A DNA stretch of 64,000 bases, taken from NCBI GenBank assembly GCA_047967505.1, contig CM106541.1. One strand, 5' to 3'. Positions 11,484-22,090 of the stretch are shown here, piece by piece (the stretch's first letter is position 1; each line of letters opens with the position of its first letter). The notes beneath the pieces are model-generated. The model had not been told where the DNA came from, did no database searches, and saw nothing but the letters and a program-made list of their open reading frames with translations. Both the position numbers and the translations under genes were made by a program. This DNA comes from Dipteris shenzhenensis. Its lineage: Eukaryota > Polypodiophyta > Polypodiopsida > Gleicheniales.

Positions 11484-12751
11484 TCTGCCCTCGCTTGCTT
11501 AGATGCCTCTCCTCCGATGCTCAATGCTGTACCCTGAAGATCGCTCCCACAAGGCCTCGCTTCTGAGTTTGCTTGATACTCCTAGCCAGCGAGAAACCTC
11601 TGAAAAAAATAGAACACAAATGCAAATCGTTTCGGCCAAGCATGAAAAGAGCTTTGACCGAACTATGTGTGGCTATGGCGGATACTCCTCACCAACAGTC
11701 TCTACCATTCAGCTGCAAGACTTTTCCTTTAGCCTCACTAACTACATGTTTCTCTCTCTTCCTCCTCTTCTGCATCTGCCGGACCTTCGCTTGGAGGTAA
11801 TACAGCAGGAGATACTGACATGGCAGCAGCGAGGAACGAAGGTTACATAGCAGCTATCGTGTGCCCGTTATGGATGACGATTCCGGATCTGCTTCACCGA
11901 CAGCTGCAACGCTCGGTAGCGTCAACAAGAGCCTTTCTCCGCTTGGGCTTCGAATTCGGAGCGGCTGTCCTGTTGTGCCCTTCAAACAAAGGAAACTATG
12001 ATTTCAAACAACAATTCTTCATGAGAAGTGGTGAAGAAGCTCCTCGGATTCCAATTCCCAGGCTGCTGCAGATAGGCTTGTCTTTATCCGCGCCCTCGGT
12101 TTTTGCTGGCGTGTAGGACACAACAGCAGGGAGCTGGAATGGGGTCCGCACTGCAACAACAGCAAGCTCCTATCTCAAAAATAGGGGACGGATCTGCAAG
12201 GTTCAAGCAAATGGAGTGAAAGCAATGTGCTTTCTGGTCGATTCTACTGCTGATCCGTCGCAGCTACGGAGCAAGCAACTTTCGAAGACCGGATTTTCCG
12301 ATCTTGTGATTGCGAACCTGCGATGTGTGTGTGCAGCGCGATTGATTGCATTGAATTGAGAATTGCAGAGCTCCGATTTTTGAGACATTGATCTCGCGAT
12401 GGGAGCTGTAGATGAGATCAGCATTTTAAAACAAAAAAAACTTTGAAGAAACTAAAGTTTTGGAAGATGCTTCTTGTCCAAGCTTCAACTCGATAAAATA
12501 TATTTCCCTTGGTTCATTTACACTTTGCTATTAAAGTCTTCTAAAGTCCATTAAAAGACTCTCTTGACTTCCTTCCTTCTTTTATTATCCCCTCATTTAA
12601 CATTTCTAAGTGTTTCAGTTTAAACCTTAAACAATTTCGATGTCGATTTCCCACCGCACTATACCTCGAGATTCTAGTCTTTCTTAACATCTGTTGGAGA
12701 TTCCGCTCTTTTAAGGAGATCCCTTCATCAAGGTCTAATTCACTAGGACAC
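11484..12751 (-). promoter_or_regulatory. 5' flank of MCTP (5' UTR and promoter region)
   Basis: No other gene is visible. On the MCTP coding strand the leader region is purine-rich (the + strand has CTCTCTCTTCCTCCTCTTCTG near 11752). I cannot identify a TATA box or transcription start with confidence. The assignment rests on position only. Confidence 0.35.
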
Positions 12752-12930
12752 ATGCATTACACCATTCAGCATTCAGAGATTTTAGGTTATCAAAATGGAA
12801 TTGACCTACGCAAAAATACTTCGATCGTACCCCCCAAGGATCTGAGCAGTAGCCTACGCAGAAATGCTTTGATCCTACCCCCCAAGGACGTGAGCTCTTA
12901 TCTCCAAAAGAGAGCTTCTGACCATTTCCT
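12752..12930 (+). repeat. 48-bp (16-codon) tandem repeats, two good copies and one degenerate
   Basis: CCTACGCA at 12805 recurs at 12853, and a decayed third unit starts near 12901. Read on the + strand, the two good units give LRKNTSIVPPKDLSSS and LRRNALILPPKDVSSY. The unit length is a multiple of three and the open frame runs through all copies, but no known protein family is recognised and the frame then enters repeats, so I do not call a gene. Confidence 0.75.
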
Positions 12931-13020
12931 CATCGGCCAAGTTTTGTATGGGTCTTTCGTAGGGGCTGACCACCCCCTTATTAATAAACTCAACATTTTA
13001 TTTACTTATTCTTTTTTTTT
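12925..13020 (+). mobile_element. LINE-type 3' tail fragment
   Basis: The stretch containing GGGCTGACCACCCCCTTA and CAACATTTTA aligns with the tail of the LINE remnant at 18150-18240 (CTGACCAGCCCCTTA, CGACATTTTA). Both end in simple AT- or T-rich sequence. A severely 5'-truncated LINE insertion would explain this. It is inference from a shared tail only. Confidence 0.55.
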
Positions 13021-13093
13021 AAGAGACATGAGGTTGAGTTTTGATATGCATATTGAGAGAGGAAGAGAGAGATGCAAACTTCAAAGCAAGGGA

Positions 13094-13094
<1 letters not shown>

Positions 13095-13134
<40 letters not shown>
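13095..13134. repeat. (TG)20 microsatellite
   Basis: An uninterrupted TG run. A second short GT/G-rich block follows at 13149-13177. Confidence 0.97.
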
Positions 13135-13135
<1 letters not shown>

Positions 13136-13196
13136 ACGAAAGCACATCTGTGTGCACACATGTGTGTGTGGGGGGGGTGCACATGCGCTCGCACAT

Positions 13197-13229
<33 letters not shown>

Positions 13230-13480
13230 AGAGATAATTAAGAAACATGCCTTTGAGAGAGAGAGAGAGAGAGAGAGAGATGATCCTTTGGGAGCCATTT
13301 TCAGCAGGTAAAAGGGCAATTAGTGTAGCCTAACATAGCTAGGAAGAGAAGAGAGAGACAAACAAACAAACAGAGAGAGAGATGATTAGAGAGAGAGAGA
13401 GACATGATTACGAAACATGCCTCTGGGATCCATTTTCAATAGGTAAAAGGGCAACTAGCGTCGCCTAACATAGCTAGGAA
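13197..13480. repeat. GA microsatellites embedded in a duplicated ~170-bp unit
   Basis: GA runs lie at 13197-13223, 13255-13280 and about 13388-13402. The flanking text AAACATGCCT...GGTAAAAGGGCAA...CCTAACATAGCTAGGAA occurs at about 13242-13345 and again at 13412-13480, so the GA tracts sit inside a tandemly duplicated unit. Confidence 0.8.
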
Positions 13481-13583
13481 CCTTTTGTTATTGCTGGAAG
13501 TGAAAACCAAATGGATTACCCTTAAAGGAATGACTCCTCATTGTAGTAGGGGTGCAGGGCATTGAGCAATGTGAGGGTGATGG

Positions 13584-13765
13584 GTCTTACAAGCCATTAT
13601 CAAGCTCACCAACAAAAGTGCCACTAGGACCATGATAATAAGGGGGTGTAATTCCAAGAGGTTTACAAGCCATTTTTTACCTGAGCAACAAAAGTATAGC
13701 CAAGCACCATGGTATCGGGGGGCAGGGGGGAATTCCAAGAGTCTTACAAGCCATTTTTTAAGTAC
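13584..13765. repeat. about 81-bp tandem repeat, two full copies plus a partial third
   Basis: CTTACAAGCCATT (or TTTACAAGCCATT) starts units at about 13588, 13662 and 13744, and AATTCCAAGAG lies at 13650 and 13731. Divergence is moderate. Confidence 0.8.
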
Positions 13766-14590
13766 TAGTCCGAAAGGCCCTACAAGGGCTGGACTAACCA
13801 TTGTCCATAAAACCCTAAGCATTCATTATACATTCCAACTAAACCTTCCTACTAGCGCACACATCACTGGCACCAAAGAACAGTCAAAATTTTAATGATT
13901 GTGCAACACCTAATGCCAACCCACAATCAAACCATTCACCAAGCATATGAACTACAAAAAGAAGAATTCGAACACAAGGATGAAGGAAGGAACGACACAT
14001 ACCATTGATACACACCAATCTCAATAACCACCTTGTGTAAACTTAGTCAAATTCAATTTGGTAGGTGGAATAACTAGAATGAGAGAAATCTCAAAATAAA
14101 CTCAATCTATTAGGTAAAATAGGGAGCAAAGCACCCAAAGTACAACAGTGTTCAAGATCAATGGCTCCAAGTTTTAAACACTAGGAAAACTCAAATGGAT
14201 GTCTTAATGGTATATGGGCACTCCTTCCTTTTATTATTCTAATCCAAAAACTACATGTGCTTGATTTGAGTCTATGAATTATTTCCTTTTGCCTTGCCTT
14301 TAGGCAAATCTTTGTTTTAAGAAACCTTATTGGTCCAATCTACAAGCTAAGTACTTCTAAACAACTTACACGTTAGTACTTCTTAACAATTAAGCATAGG
14401 CAAGGCTTATGGTGCAACTTTCCCTCGTCTACCTTTCACTCTTTTGTGGAAAGTAATGAAAGGTCTTCAAAAGCAAGAACCACGTGTGCCTACTTACTTA
14501 AAGCTTTTGATATGACAATTCTATTACAAATGAAAGGTCCAAGCCAAGCTTCACTCTTTATCAATAAAAAAGTACTAGATTTGGTGGGAT

Positions 14591-14594
<4 letters not shown>
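13766..14594. other. AT-rich stretch with no gene
   Basis: No conserved domain or RNA gene recognised. Confidence 0.5.

Positions 14595-14646
<52 letters not shown>
14595..14646. repeat. (TC)26 microsatellite
   Basis: An uninterrupted TC run, equal in length to the (GA)26 run at 7593. Confidence 0.97.
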
Positions 14647-14649
<3 letters not shown>

Positions 14650-14794
14650 ATACGTGTTTAGTCTATCATTCAAAATTAGAAACTACAAGCTTTCTAATTT
14701 TGTCATTGTAAACCTCACAATAATATTAGCTTTTGTCACTTGCTCAAAAATGCTAGAATTTAAGGGACTCGACAAACGCACACATCATAAAACA

Positions 14795-16660
14795 TATTGG
14801 AACATATAGTGGTGTCTTTATAGCATGATGATCATAACTTTTCCAACCTCTTAATTGCAAAATTGGAATTTTTCAATAAAACTTATCAATTCATAAAATC
14901 CACCAAAAAAGAAAGGAATTGGAAAACATCTAAAATGGATTTTCGTAATATTTAAAAAAAATTTTCCTTTTTTAACAGAATGTGCAAGAATGATGTACAA
15001 ATGGACTCTATAAGGTTTTCAAATTTATAGTTGAGAGCCTTTTGGTAAATAACTATTTCCAAATTACATGGTAAGAGTACTTTTCTGTGCATAGTCATTC
15101 TATGGGGGAGTGTTAATATGATGCATAGTACATAAAACCATCAAATAAGTTGACATCAATCTATTTCCTAATTCGGAAACAAATATGATGCAAGCTATCT
15201 GATTTTGAATGCATTAATAACCTTAACATCTAATATGTCACAACCATGTACCCATGCTCTATTCAAAAACAAAATAAACCATACATCTATGCACATTTTC
15301 ACCTTAAATCACATAACCAAACAAACAATGCAACACTATTTGATAAATTTTGCCTAAGTAGGCTCCTCTAGGACCTTAATCAAGGGATGCTACTCTATTA
15401 AACTCCAATAATAACATCCGAAATTGAAGAAATGCTATTCTTTAAGCCACCCATTTTCACTTCCTCAAAGCTTCTAAAATGCCTCTAAATGATAGTTTTT
15501 AAAAGAAAGAAGCATAACTTTAATTCTTTTCAAGAAAAAATTAAAACACCAATCTTTTAAAATAAAGGTTGATTTTTTTAAGTCTTTATAGCATGTCTTG
15601 AATAGATTCTCTACCAAAGGATGACGCCTGGGAGGCAGTGGCTAGCATCCTCAAATGGTATATTTGGGTTGTGCCTCTTATGAGCAAACAATAGCCCCAA
15701 CTTTGAAGCACCCTTGTCAAATGGCTTTCACCTTATTCTACAATTGAGCACATCATAAGAGTAGTGGAACAAATAGTTGTATCTTTATAGCACGATGATC
15801 ATAACTTTTCCAACCTTTTAATTGCAAAATTTGAATTTTACAATAAATCTTAGCAATTCAAAAAGACTGCTAGAAAAGAAAGGTATGGAAAACATATGCC
15901 ATGGCATTTTCAATTATACTTTTTATAAATTTGCCTTTTTAACATAATTTTTAAGGAATCTTTAGGAATGCTTTACAAATATTTTTATGTATTGATACTG
16001 ACGATTATCTCTATATCCCTCTAAACTATCAATAACACCAAGACTCCAAAGAGTTTTCAAACTTAAGATTGAGTGCTTTTTGGTAGAATAGGTCTATGTA
16101 CCTTGTTTTTAACATATATGATAGAGTACTTTTCTTTGCATAGTCATTGTAGGGGGAATTGTTAATATGATAAATAGTACATAAAACCATTGAATAAGAG
16201 ACTATCCAATTTGAAAACATTTTTGATGTAGCTATTGATTTTGAATGCATTATAACCTTAACATCATGACAATGTGCCATAACAAATACAAACAAGTGTT
16301 CTATCCATAAAGAAAATAAACTAAATATCTAGCATATTATCCCATGTGTACATAGCATTAAATCATATAGCCATACAATGCAGCAGTGTTTGATTAATAT
16401 ATCCTATATCGACATGAATAAAGTCCCCCCTAGATGCTTAATCAAGGGCTACCACTCTATAAAACCCCAAATAATACACTTGAATTTGAAGCAATGCTAT
16501 TGTTTAAGCCACCCCTTTTTACTTCCTCAAAGCTTCCAAAATGCCTCTAAATGATAGTTTTTAAAACAAAAAAGTGTAACTTTAAATATTTTCACGAATG
16601 AAAGACATAATCTTGGAAAATAAAGGTTGATTTTTAAAATCTTTGTAGCATGTAAGAGCT
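14795..16660 (+). repeat. about 1-kb block duplicated in tandem, each with an LTR-like start
   Basis: GATGATCATAACTTTTCCAA occurs at 14826 and 15794, TAGTACATAAAACCAT at about 15126 and 16175, and GCCTCTAAATGATAGTTT at 15481 and 16542, so the offset grows from 0.97 to 1.06 kb through small indels. In each copy a purine-rich run (GGGGGAG and GGGGGAA) is followed by TGTTAATATGAT, the usual look of a polypurine tract next to an LTR start. I infer two tandem 3'-LTR ends of an old retrotransposon. No coding frame remains. Confidence 0.6.
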
Positions 16661-17429
16661 CTCACCTAATTCCTCACTTATCTATACTTCCCATCTACCT
16701 ATTCTTAAGGCTATTAATCTCAACAAATTATCATGCATATAAGTTGACCTAAGGAGAAACATAAATTGAAAATGCAAAGGTGGAGATAGCCCACTTAAGC
16801 TAAGATCAAATAGATATCTTCAAAAGCACATGCAAAGGGGGACTTGAATTCATGATATCCTTTATCCCTCATAGTGTCTCTCCACTAGGCTACATGAAGA
16901 TGATGTGATAGGTAGTATAGTAAAAGGGTTTTAAATTCTTGCCCTCATAAATAAGAGGGAAGCGTGCCCTCCTCCTTTTAACCCCCCCTTCTTTTCCTTT
17001 CCCACCTATTCTCTCCTCCCTTTTCTACCAATTAATACATTTTTTAATCTTTTCAATGGGAGGGACCTATTTTAGCTTGAGAAAGTTTCAAAACCATGCC
17101 AATATAAAAAGTAATTGGTGAAATGATGATTGTAGTGAGTTGTAAAGTGCAAAAAAATGCTTCATGTTGCAAATTGATTTCTTTCATTTAGCTAATGTTT
17201 GAAGAAAAATTGGCACATAAGATTGGCAAACTTTTCATGATACTTTTAAGGTTTATATTATGCAATTGATGACTTCTCTTTTCATATGGCTTAAAGAGGC
17301 ATGAATGAGGAACCCAAGATCCACTGATTGGGTCCCCCTTGATCAGCTACAGATTAGGTTTCGGCTAAATCAAGGTGAATCCGACCTGCTGGCTGTTGTG
17401 ATGGAGCGAATCCCAGATGACTGGCCGAC
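16661..17429. other. AT-rich stretch with no gene
   Basis: No recognisable feature. Confidence 0.5.
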
Positions 17430-18233
17430 TAATTGCATTTCCTCCTCTGAGGGTCGATAGACCTAGTGGCTCATGGGGAGGACAGGCTTAAATTTTCTCT
17501 CAGCAAGGATTGTGTACAGATACCTTGAGACAATGGGGCCTCGATTCACAACACTTAACAATAAATGGTAGGTGAGAAGAGGCCCTGTGTGGTGGTAGAA
17601 TAGGTTCATAGATATTTGAAAGCAGTGCGAAGTAGGGGAGGCCAACTTTTTGTTGTGAAAGATTACCAATTTTTGGCTTCCCGTCAGAGGGCCGCTTGTG
17701 AAACAAATCCCCATCTCCCTAATTTGCCCTCTTTGCGTGGGTAAGGCTATGGAAGCCTTGAAGCACTTGTTTTGGTCTTGTCCGGTTACCAGCAGGGAGG
17801 TCTGGGGTAGAGTGGAAGCTGCAATCAGAAAGGCAGGGATCATGTCTCAGTTTTATATCAAAGGAAGATGGAAGATGGTGCTGCTTGGGGAAACCTTTCG
17901 CTCCCCTCTACCCTCCTGGCTTCCTGGCAGTATGTTCATGCGGTTGTATGCCTCTCCATCTGGGATATGAGAAATCGCTTGGCCTTCAAGATCCAAATCG
18001 CGCTTGGCCATAGGGAATCCACCATAATAGCTATGGTCAAGGCGAATCTCAAGGATCTTAGTCTGATGTTAAAGGAGAAATCCCCAATGATTAGTCACTT
18101 TCTCCTCAGCATTGACTCCTTTGTCTAAGCAATTGCATCTCCAAGCTCTATCAGCGTAGGCCCCCCTTGTAGTTGGCCCAATTTTTAATTGGTCTTTTCT
18201 TTTTGAGGCCTGACCAGCCCCTTAATATATTCG

Positions 18234-18240
<7 letters not shown>
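17430..18240 (+). pseudogene. LINE retrotransposon 3' remnant (zinc-binding RT tail region)
   Basis: Around 17722-17781 the + strand reads ICPLC, then EALKHLFWSCPVTSREVW, the conserved C-x2-C...H-x4-C pattern of the zinc-binding domain that follows the reverse transcriptase of plant LINEs. The upstream sequence (17440-17720) continues the homologous reading in shifted frames with several stops (for example LPVRGPLVKQIPIS just before the first Cys). The 3' end (18150-18240) shares its tail with 12925-13020 and runs into an (AT) tract. The upstream endonuclease and RT are absent, which suggests 5' truncation. Confidence 0.82.

Positions 18241-18265
<25 letters not shown>
18241..18265. repeat. 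(AT)n tract at the LINE 3' end
   Basis: A pure AT run directly after the LINE tail, as expected for simple sequence at a LINE 3' end. Confidence 0.9.
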
Positions 18266-18497
18266 AGAGGAAAAAAAGAACTAGGGGGGAAAAGTACTAA
18301 CAAAATAAAAATGGGTCAACTTGCAAGATGACTATTTTAAGTCATAATTCCATTAGACATGTAAAGTTAAGCATTGGAATACATGATACTCTAAAGAGCA
18401 CATGTGATAATCATTGATGACTTAGCACTAGTCTAGGGCTACTATTAACTAAGTATCTAGAAAGTTTATCTAAAGCCCTTCTTAAAGAGTTTTTGCA

Positions 18498-18651
18498 TAT
18501 GGCTCATGTATGTACCGGTTTTTCCTTTTTTATCCACATTTACAAGCAATATCTACCTATGGAGCTCTTCCCAACATGGCTCATGTATGTACCTGTTTTT
18601 CCTTTTTTATCCACATTTACAAACAATATCTACCTATGGAGCTCTTCCCAA
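18498..18651. repeat. 77-bp tandem duplication, nearly identical copies
   Basis: Two adjacent copies (from 18498 and from 18575) begin ATGGCTCATGTATGTACC and differ by about two bases, so the duplication is recent or homogenised. Confidence 0.95.
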
Positions 18652-20932
18652 CCCTTGGCAACAATAGAGATATCTTTTCTCCTTCATTTTACAAGTCTAT
18701 TTTCATGTTTTTAGAGCCCATGGACCTCTTATGTGGTTCAATTTAGTCACTGGTAGCTATTAGTTGTGGACGAGTATTATGGTAAATCCCAAAGCTTTGT
18801 TTTTTTGCTAATGTGGCATTTCTTGAGTTCACAATTTGTGTCCCCTCTTTAAAGTACCATTAAAGGAATTATGTCCCCTCTTTAAATAAAAATGGTGTCA
18901 CTTAATTAAAGGAATTACAAGAAATATGGCAAACAAGGTGACAAGTTCATTAAAAGATGAATATTTAAAGTACAATTAGTTTTCAAATCAAGGAAAAGGT
19001 AGCCTCCATCATATAGCTTTTTTTGACAAAATACTAGGCAATTTTTTCATGAATCAACTTTATCTAAAAGTAGCCAATGTTTCTATTAATTCCAAGGTAA
19101 TCAAGGGCAGATGTAGACAAGTTGAAACAAAGAAGGCATTAAAGCTGACAAAACTAGTGTATACATGTAGCAAAAGTGACAACCTACACATGAAGGAAAA
19201 AAGGTGTGGATTTCCAAAAAGAATATAGATAGTTTGAACTTTTTGCCAAGAAAATTAGTAATGAAAATGGATAAGAAGATACATTGAAGGTCAGCACAAT
19301 AAACATACTAAAGGGAATAGGAAGCATATTAAGGGAGGCAATTTAGAATGAAAGGTGTAATTATGCTCTAAGGTTCATTTGTTTTCACTCTTTCCAAGTG
19401 GTTTGTTTCAGTCAAGAAGAGCATTTCAAAAGTGAAATAAAATTTTAGAAAATCAAAGCAAAGCAAGTATAAACATTTTAAGAAATCCTTTAGATATGCA
19501 CATCAACATGGTCTAATGGAATCCTAGTTTAGATAACAATATATGGAGACAGTTTGACATAGTATTACCATTTGATCAATTGATAACATAAATGAATATG
19601 TTTTAGTCCACTAAGTTGGCAAACTCTTTCAGTAAGGAACATATTTTGATGAAATATGAAAAGAATATTCACGTGAAAAAAAGGGAAGTCAATGAATTGA
19701 GAGGGAAATTGTTAGAACTTATGGCAAAGAAATATAGCCACAACACAATTGGTGATAACAAAGATCAACTAGCATAGAATGTATTTCAAACACAAAACAA
19801 TCTTCAAATGCAAAAATGAAGTCAAATTGAAAACATAATCTAAGGTTAGAAGAGCACTAATTGAAGGGACAATATAAGCAATAAGTCCCAAGTCATATTG
19901 AATACTTCAAACAATTTGGGTGAATTGACAAAATAATTTCGTCAGCAACATGTTTTGATGTAATGAATGTAGTTATTACCGAGTTAATTAGCGCTTCAAT
20001 CAACAAAATTCCAAGAATGACAAGAATCAAGGTATTAAAATAGATAATGCATCTCGCACTAAAATCTATCTGAACCTCAAAGATTCCAACAAGTATTTGG
20101 TATGCAAATTTGCTACAAGACAATTCATTAGATTTGGTTTGATTTATGAAATTGATAAAAAAATTTAGAATGGAAAATGCAATGACATAGAAAAAAGGTT
20201 GACAAGTTCATGATAAATTTGAAATGCAATCAAATGGATATTTGAAAAAATAAATTAAAGATAAATTTGAAATGCAAGACAATGGAATTCAACAACTATC
20301 ACACCCAGACATTTGCTATTTACAACACAGTTAATATAGAAGATTGGAAAGGAGAAGCGATTTTTAAGTTTGAAACACAATAATTGGCTTGATTTTCAAA
20401 TAACAATATTGGATATTATGTGTAGTAGATTTTGCATGTTGATTATGACTATCATGGTCTCTTATTTGTCTTTTGGCATGTATATCCTCATGTTGATAGG
20501 ACTCAATATTGGTCTACCTTGTTTGGCATCAATTTTGGGTCATGAAAAGGTTGTGTTCTACTTGATGTATTCTATTTGTAGAGAATGGAGGGCTCTTAGG
20601 ATCAAGGTGTTTGATTACTATTGGTTGAGACGAATGTTTGTAAGAGAGATAAGGATGAGGATATCAATGATGAGTCTTAAGATTTGCATGTACAGTTTTG
20701 AATACCCTTTCGTGACCTTTAGGTGCCATTTGTGACTATGTTAATACCTTTGAACCAAATGTACCTACTTCTTGTGTCGACTATTGTTTTCCAATTTGCT
20801 TCATGGGAAAGAATATAAATATCCAATCATACACTATGGTATGATTGAATTGATGATGGAATGTCATCTTGGCAAGAACTCATCTATAGATCTAAATGGT
20901 GCTAGAAGAATATATTCATTCTTTTCAGCTAC
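18652..20932. other. AT-rich stretch with no gene
   Basis: Short open frames are scattered but none shows a known domain. No RNA gene or LTR ends recognised. Confidence 0.5.
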
Positions 20933-21373
20933 TCTAGTGTATAGTTAGTCAGTATAGTTAGTCATTTGTGGTCGCCTCTAGCTTTGCCCTCTCTCCTCAT
21001 CTCCAATCTTTCCTCTCCTTCTTCATATTCATTGTGGTTAGTAGAGCATTCCTTGCCTTTTGTAGAGGCATTACATTCATTTCTTCTTATGGTGGACAGA
21101 TTGAGTGGTTCACTATTATCCTTTCTCTCAAGTGTGGAAAAGTTTGAATCTTTTGGGAATCTTCTTAAGTATTGGTGTTTGAGATTTTGTAAGTTCATTT
21201 AAGTGTACGTTTACTTTCTTTCTAGAGAGAGAGAGAGATTGCAAGGTTGGTGTTCTAAGGTCCCATATGAAGGGGAGCTGTGACAAAACATGAAGAGGGG
21301 AGAGGAGAAGAGTGGAGATGAGGAGAGAGGGCACAGCTACAGAGCACACCACAAATGACTAACTATACACTAG
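20933..21373. repeat. long inverted repeat (arms ~85-95 bp, spacer ~250 bp)
   Basis: The left arm (20933 to about 21028) starts TCTAGTGTATAGTTAGTCA and contains CCCTCTCTCCTCATCTCCA. The right arm (about 21287-21373) is its reverse complement with few mismatches. The left arm has an extra 13-bp local duplication (GTATAGTTAGTCA). This could be a foldback/MITE-like element or two LTR ends in head-to-head orientation. A TATATATAAACCC box lies just outside the right arm. Confidence 0.85.
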
Positions 21374-21590
21374 ATTTAGTTGAAATTGTAGAATATATAT
21401 AAACCCTTTTAGGGTTAGAGTTAGGGCATCTAACCCTTCCTTTATAGTAGTCTATGTGTTAGTGCTATGTAGCACAATATCAAACACATGACGTTGAGAT
21501 GGTTTCTCAACACCTTCCCTCAAGATCAACATCATGAAGTAGGACTTACCTCAAGATGATAATTCTAGGGAATCAAAGAAGGACTCAGCA

Positions 21591-22090
21591 TTACATTCCA
21601 TCACACCCCTTTAATGGGAATGTCCTTCCTTTGAGTCGAACCAAGAGCTTGCCAGTGCTTCTCGAAAAGCTCTTTGCTAAGTGGTTTGGTAAAGATGTCT
21701 GTAACATTCTCTTTGCTATCACAATGATGCAATGTGATGTCACCAAGTAACACTGTTTCTCTGATGAATTGCTCTCTGACATCAATGTGCTTTGTCCTGT
21801 AGTGATATACCAGATTCTTGGCTAATGCTTGAGCCAATTGATTATCATAGTATATTGTTGATTCATCTGGTCTATTTTTGACAATAGTCTTCTAATCCAT
21901 ATAGCCTCACATGCACCTGTACTCACTACAAGTGCGATGATTGGTGGTGTAGAGTTGCTACTGGCTAGATCGTCCAATGGTCTAGGTGTAGACCCATCGA
22001 CATACTCCCATTTTTCCTAAAGTACAAGGATGATCTCCATTTGGTATTTCCATGTGCCATAATTGGAGTTGTCTAGCTTAGCCGATGCCT
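21591..22090 (-). pseudogene. Ty1/copia RNase H C-terminal remnant
   Basis: On the minus strand, 21837-21601 reads LVYHYRTKHIDVREQFIRE and then DSKENVTDIFTKPLSKELFE, the hallmark 3' end of Ty1/copia RNase H (RTKHID...F+RE...DIFTKPL). Upstream, in broken frames, come STIYYDNQLAQ and ALVVSTGACEAI, matching the active-site region. The rest of pol is missing. The element's 3' end points toward lower coordinates, near the inverted repeat. Confidence 0.88.

Noticed and set aside
13002-13319. Overlapping open frames rich in Ser-Leu, His-Thr and Cys-Val
   Set aside because: They are translations of GA, TG and related microsatellites.
20370-20735. 121-codon + strand frame with Met/Ile-rich hydrophobic N-terminus
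   Set aside because: Composition follows the AT-rich background, no family resemblance is seen, and no promoter or splice context supports it.
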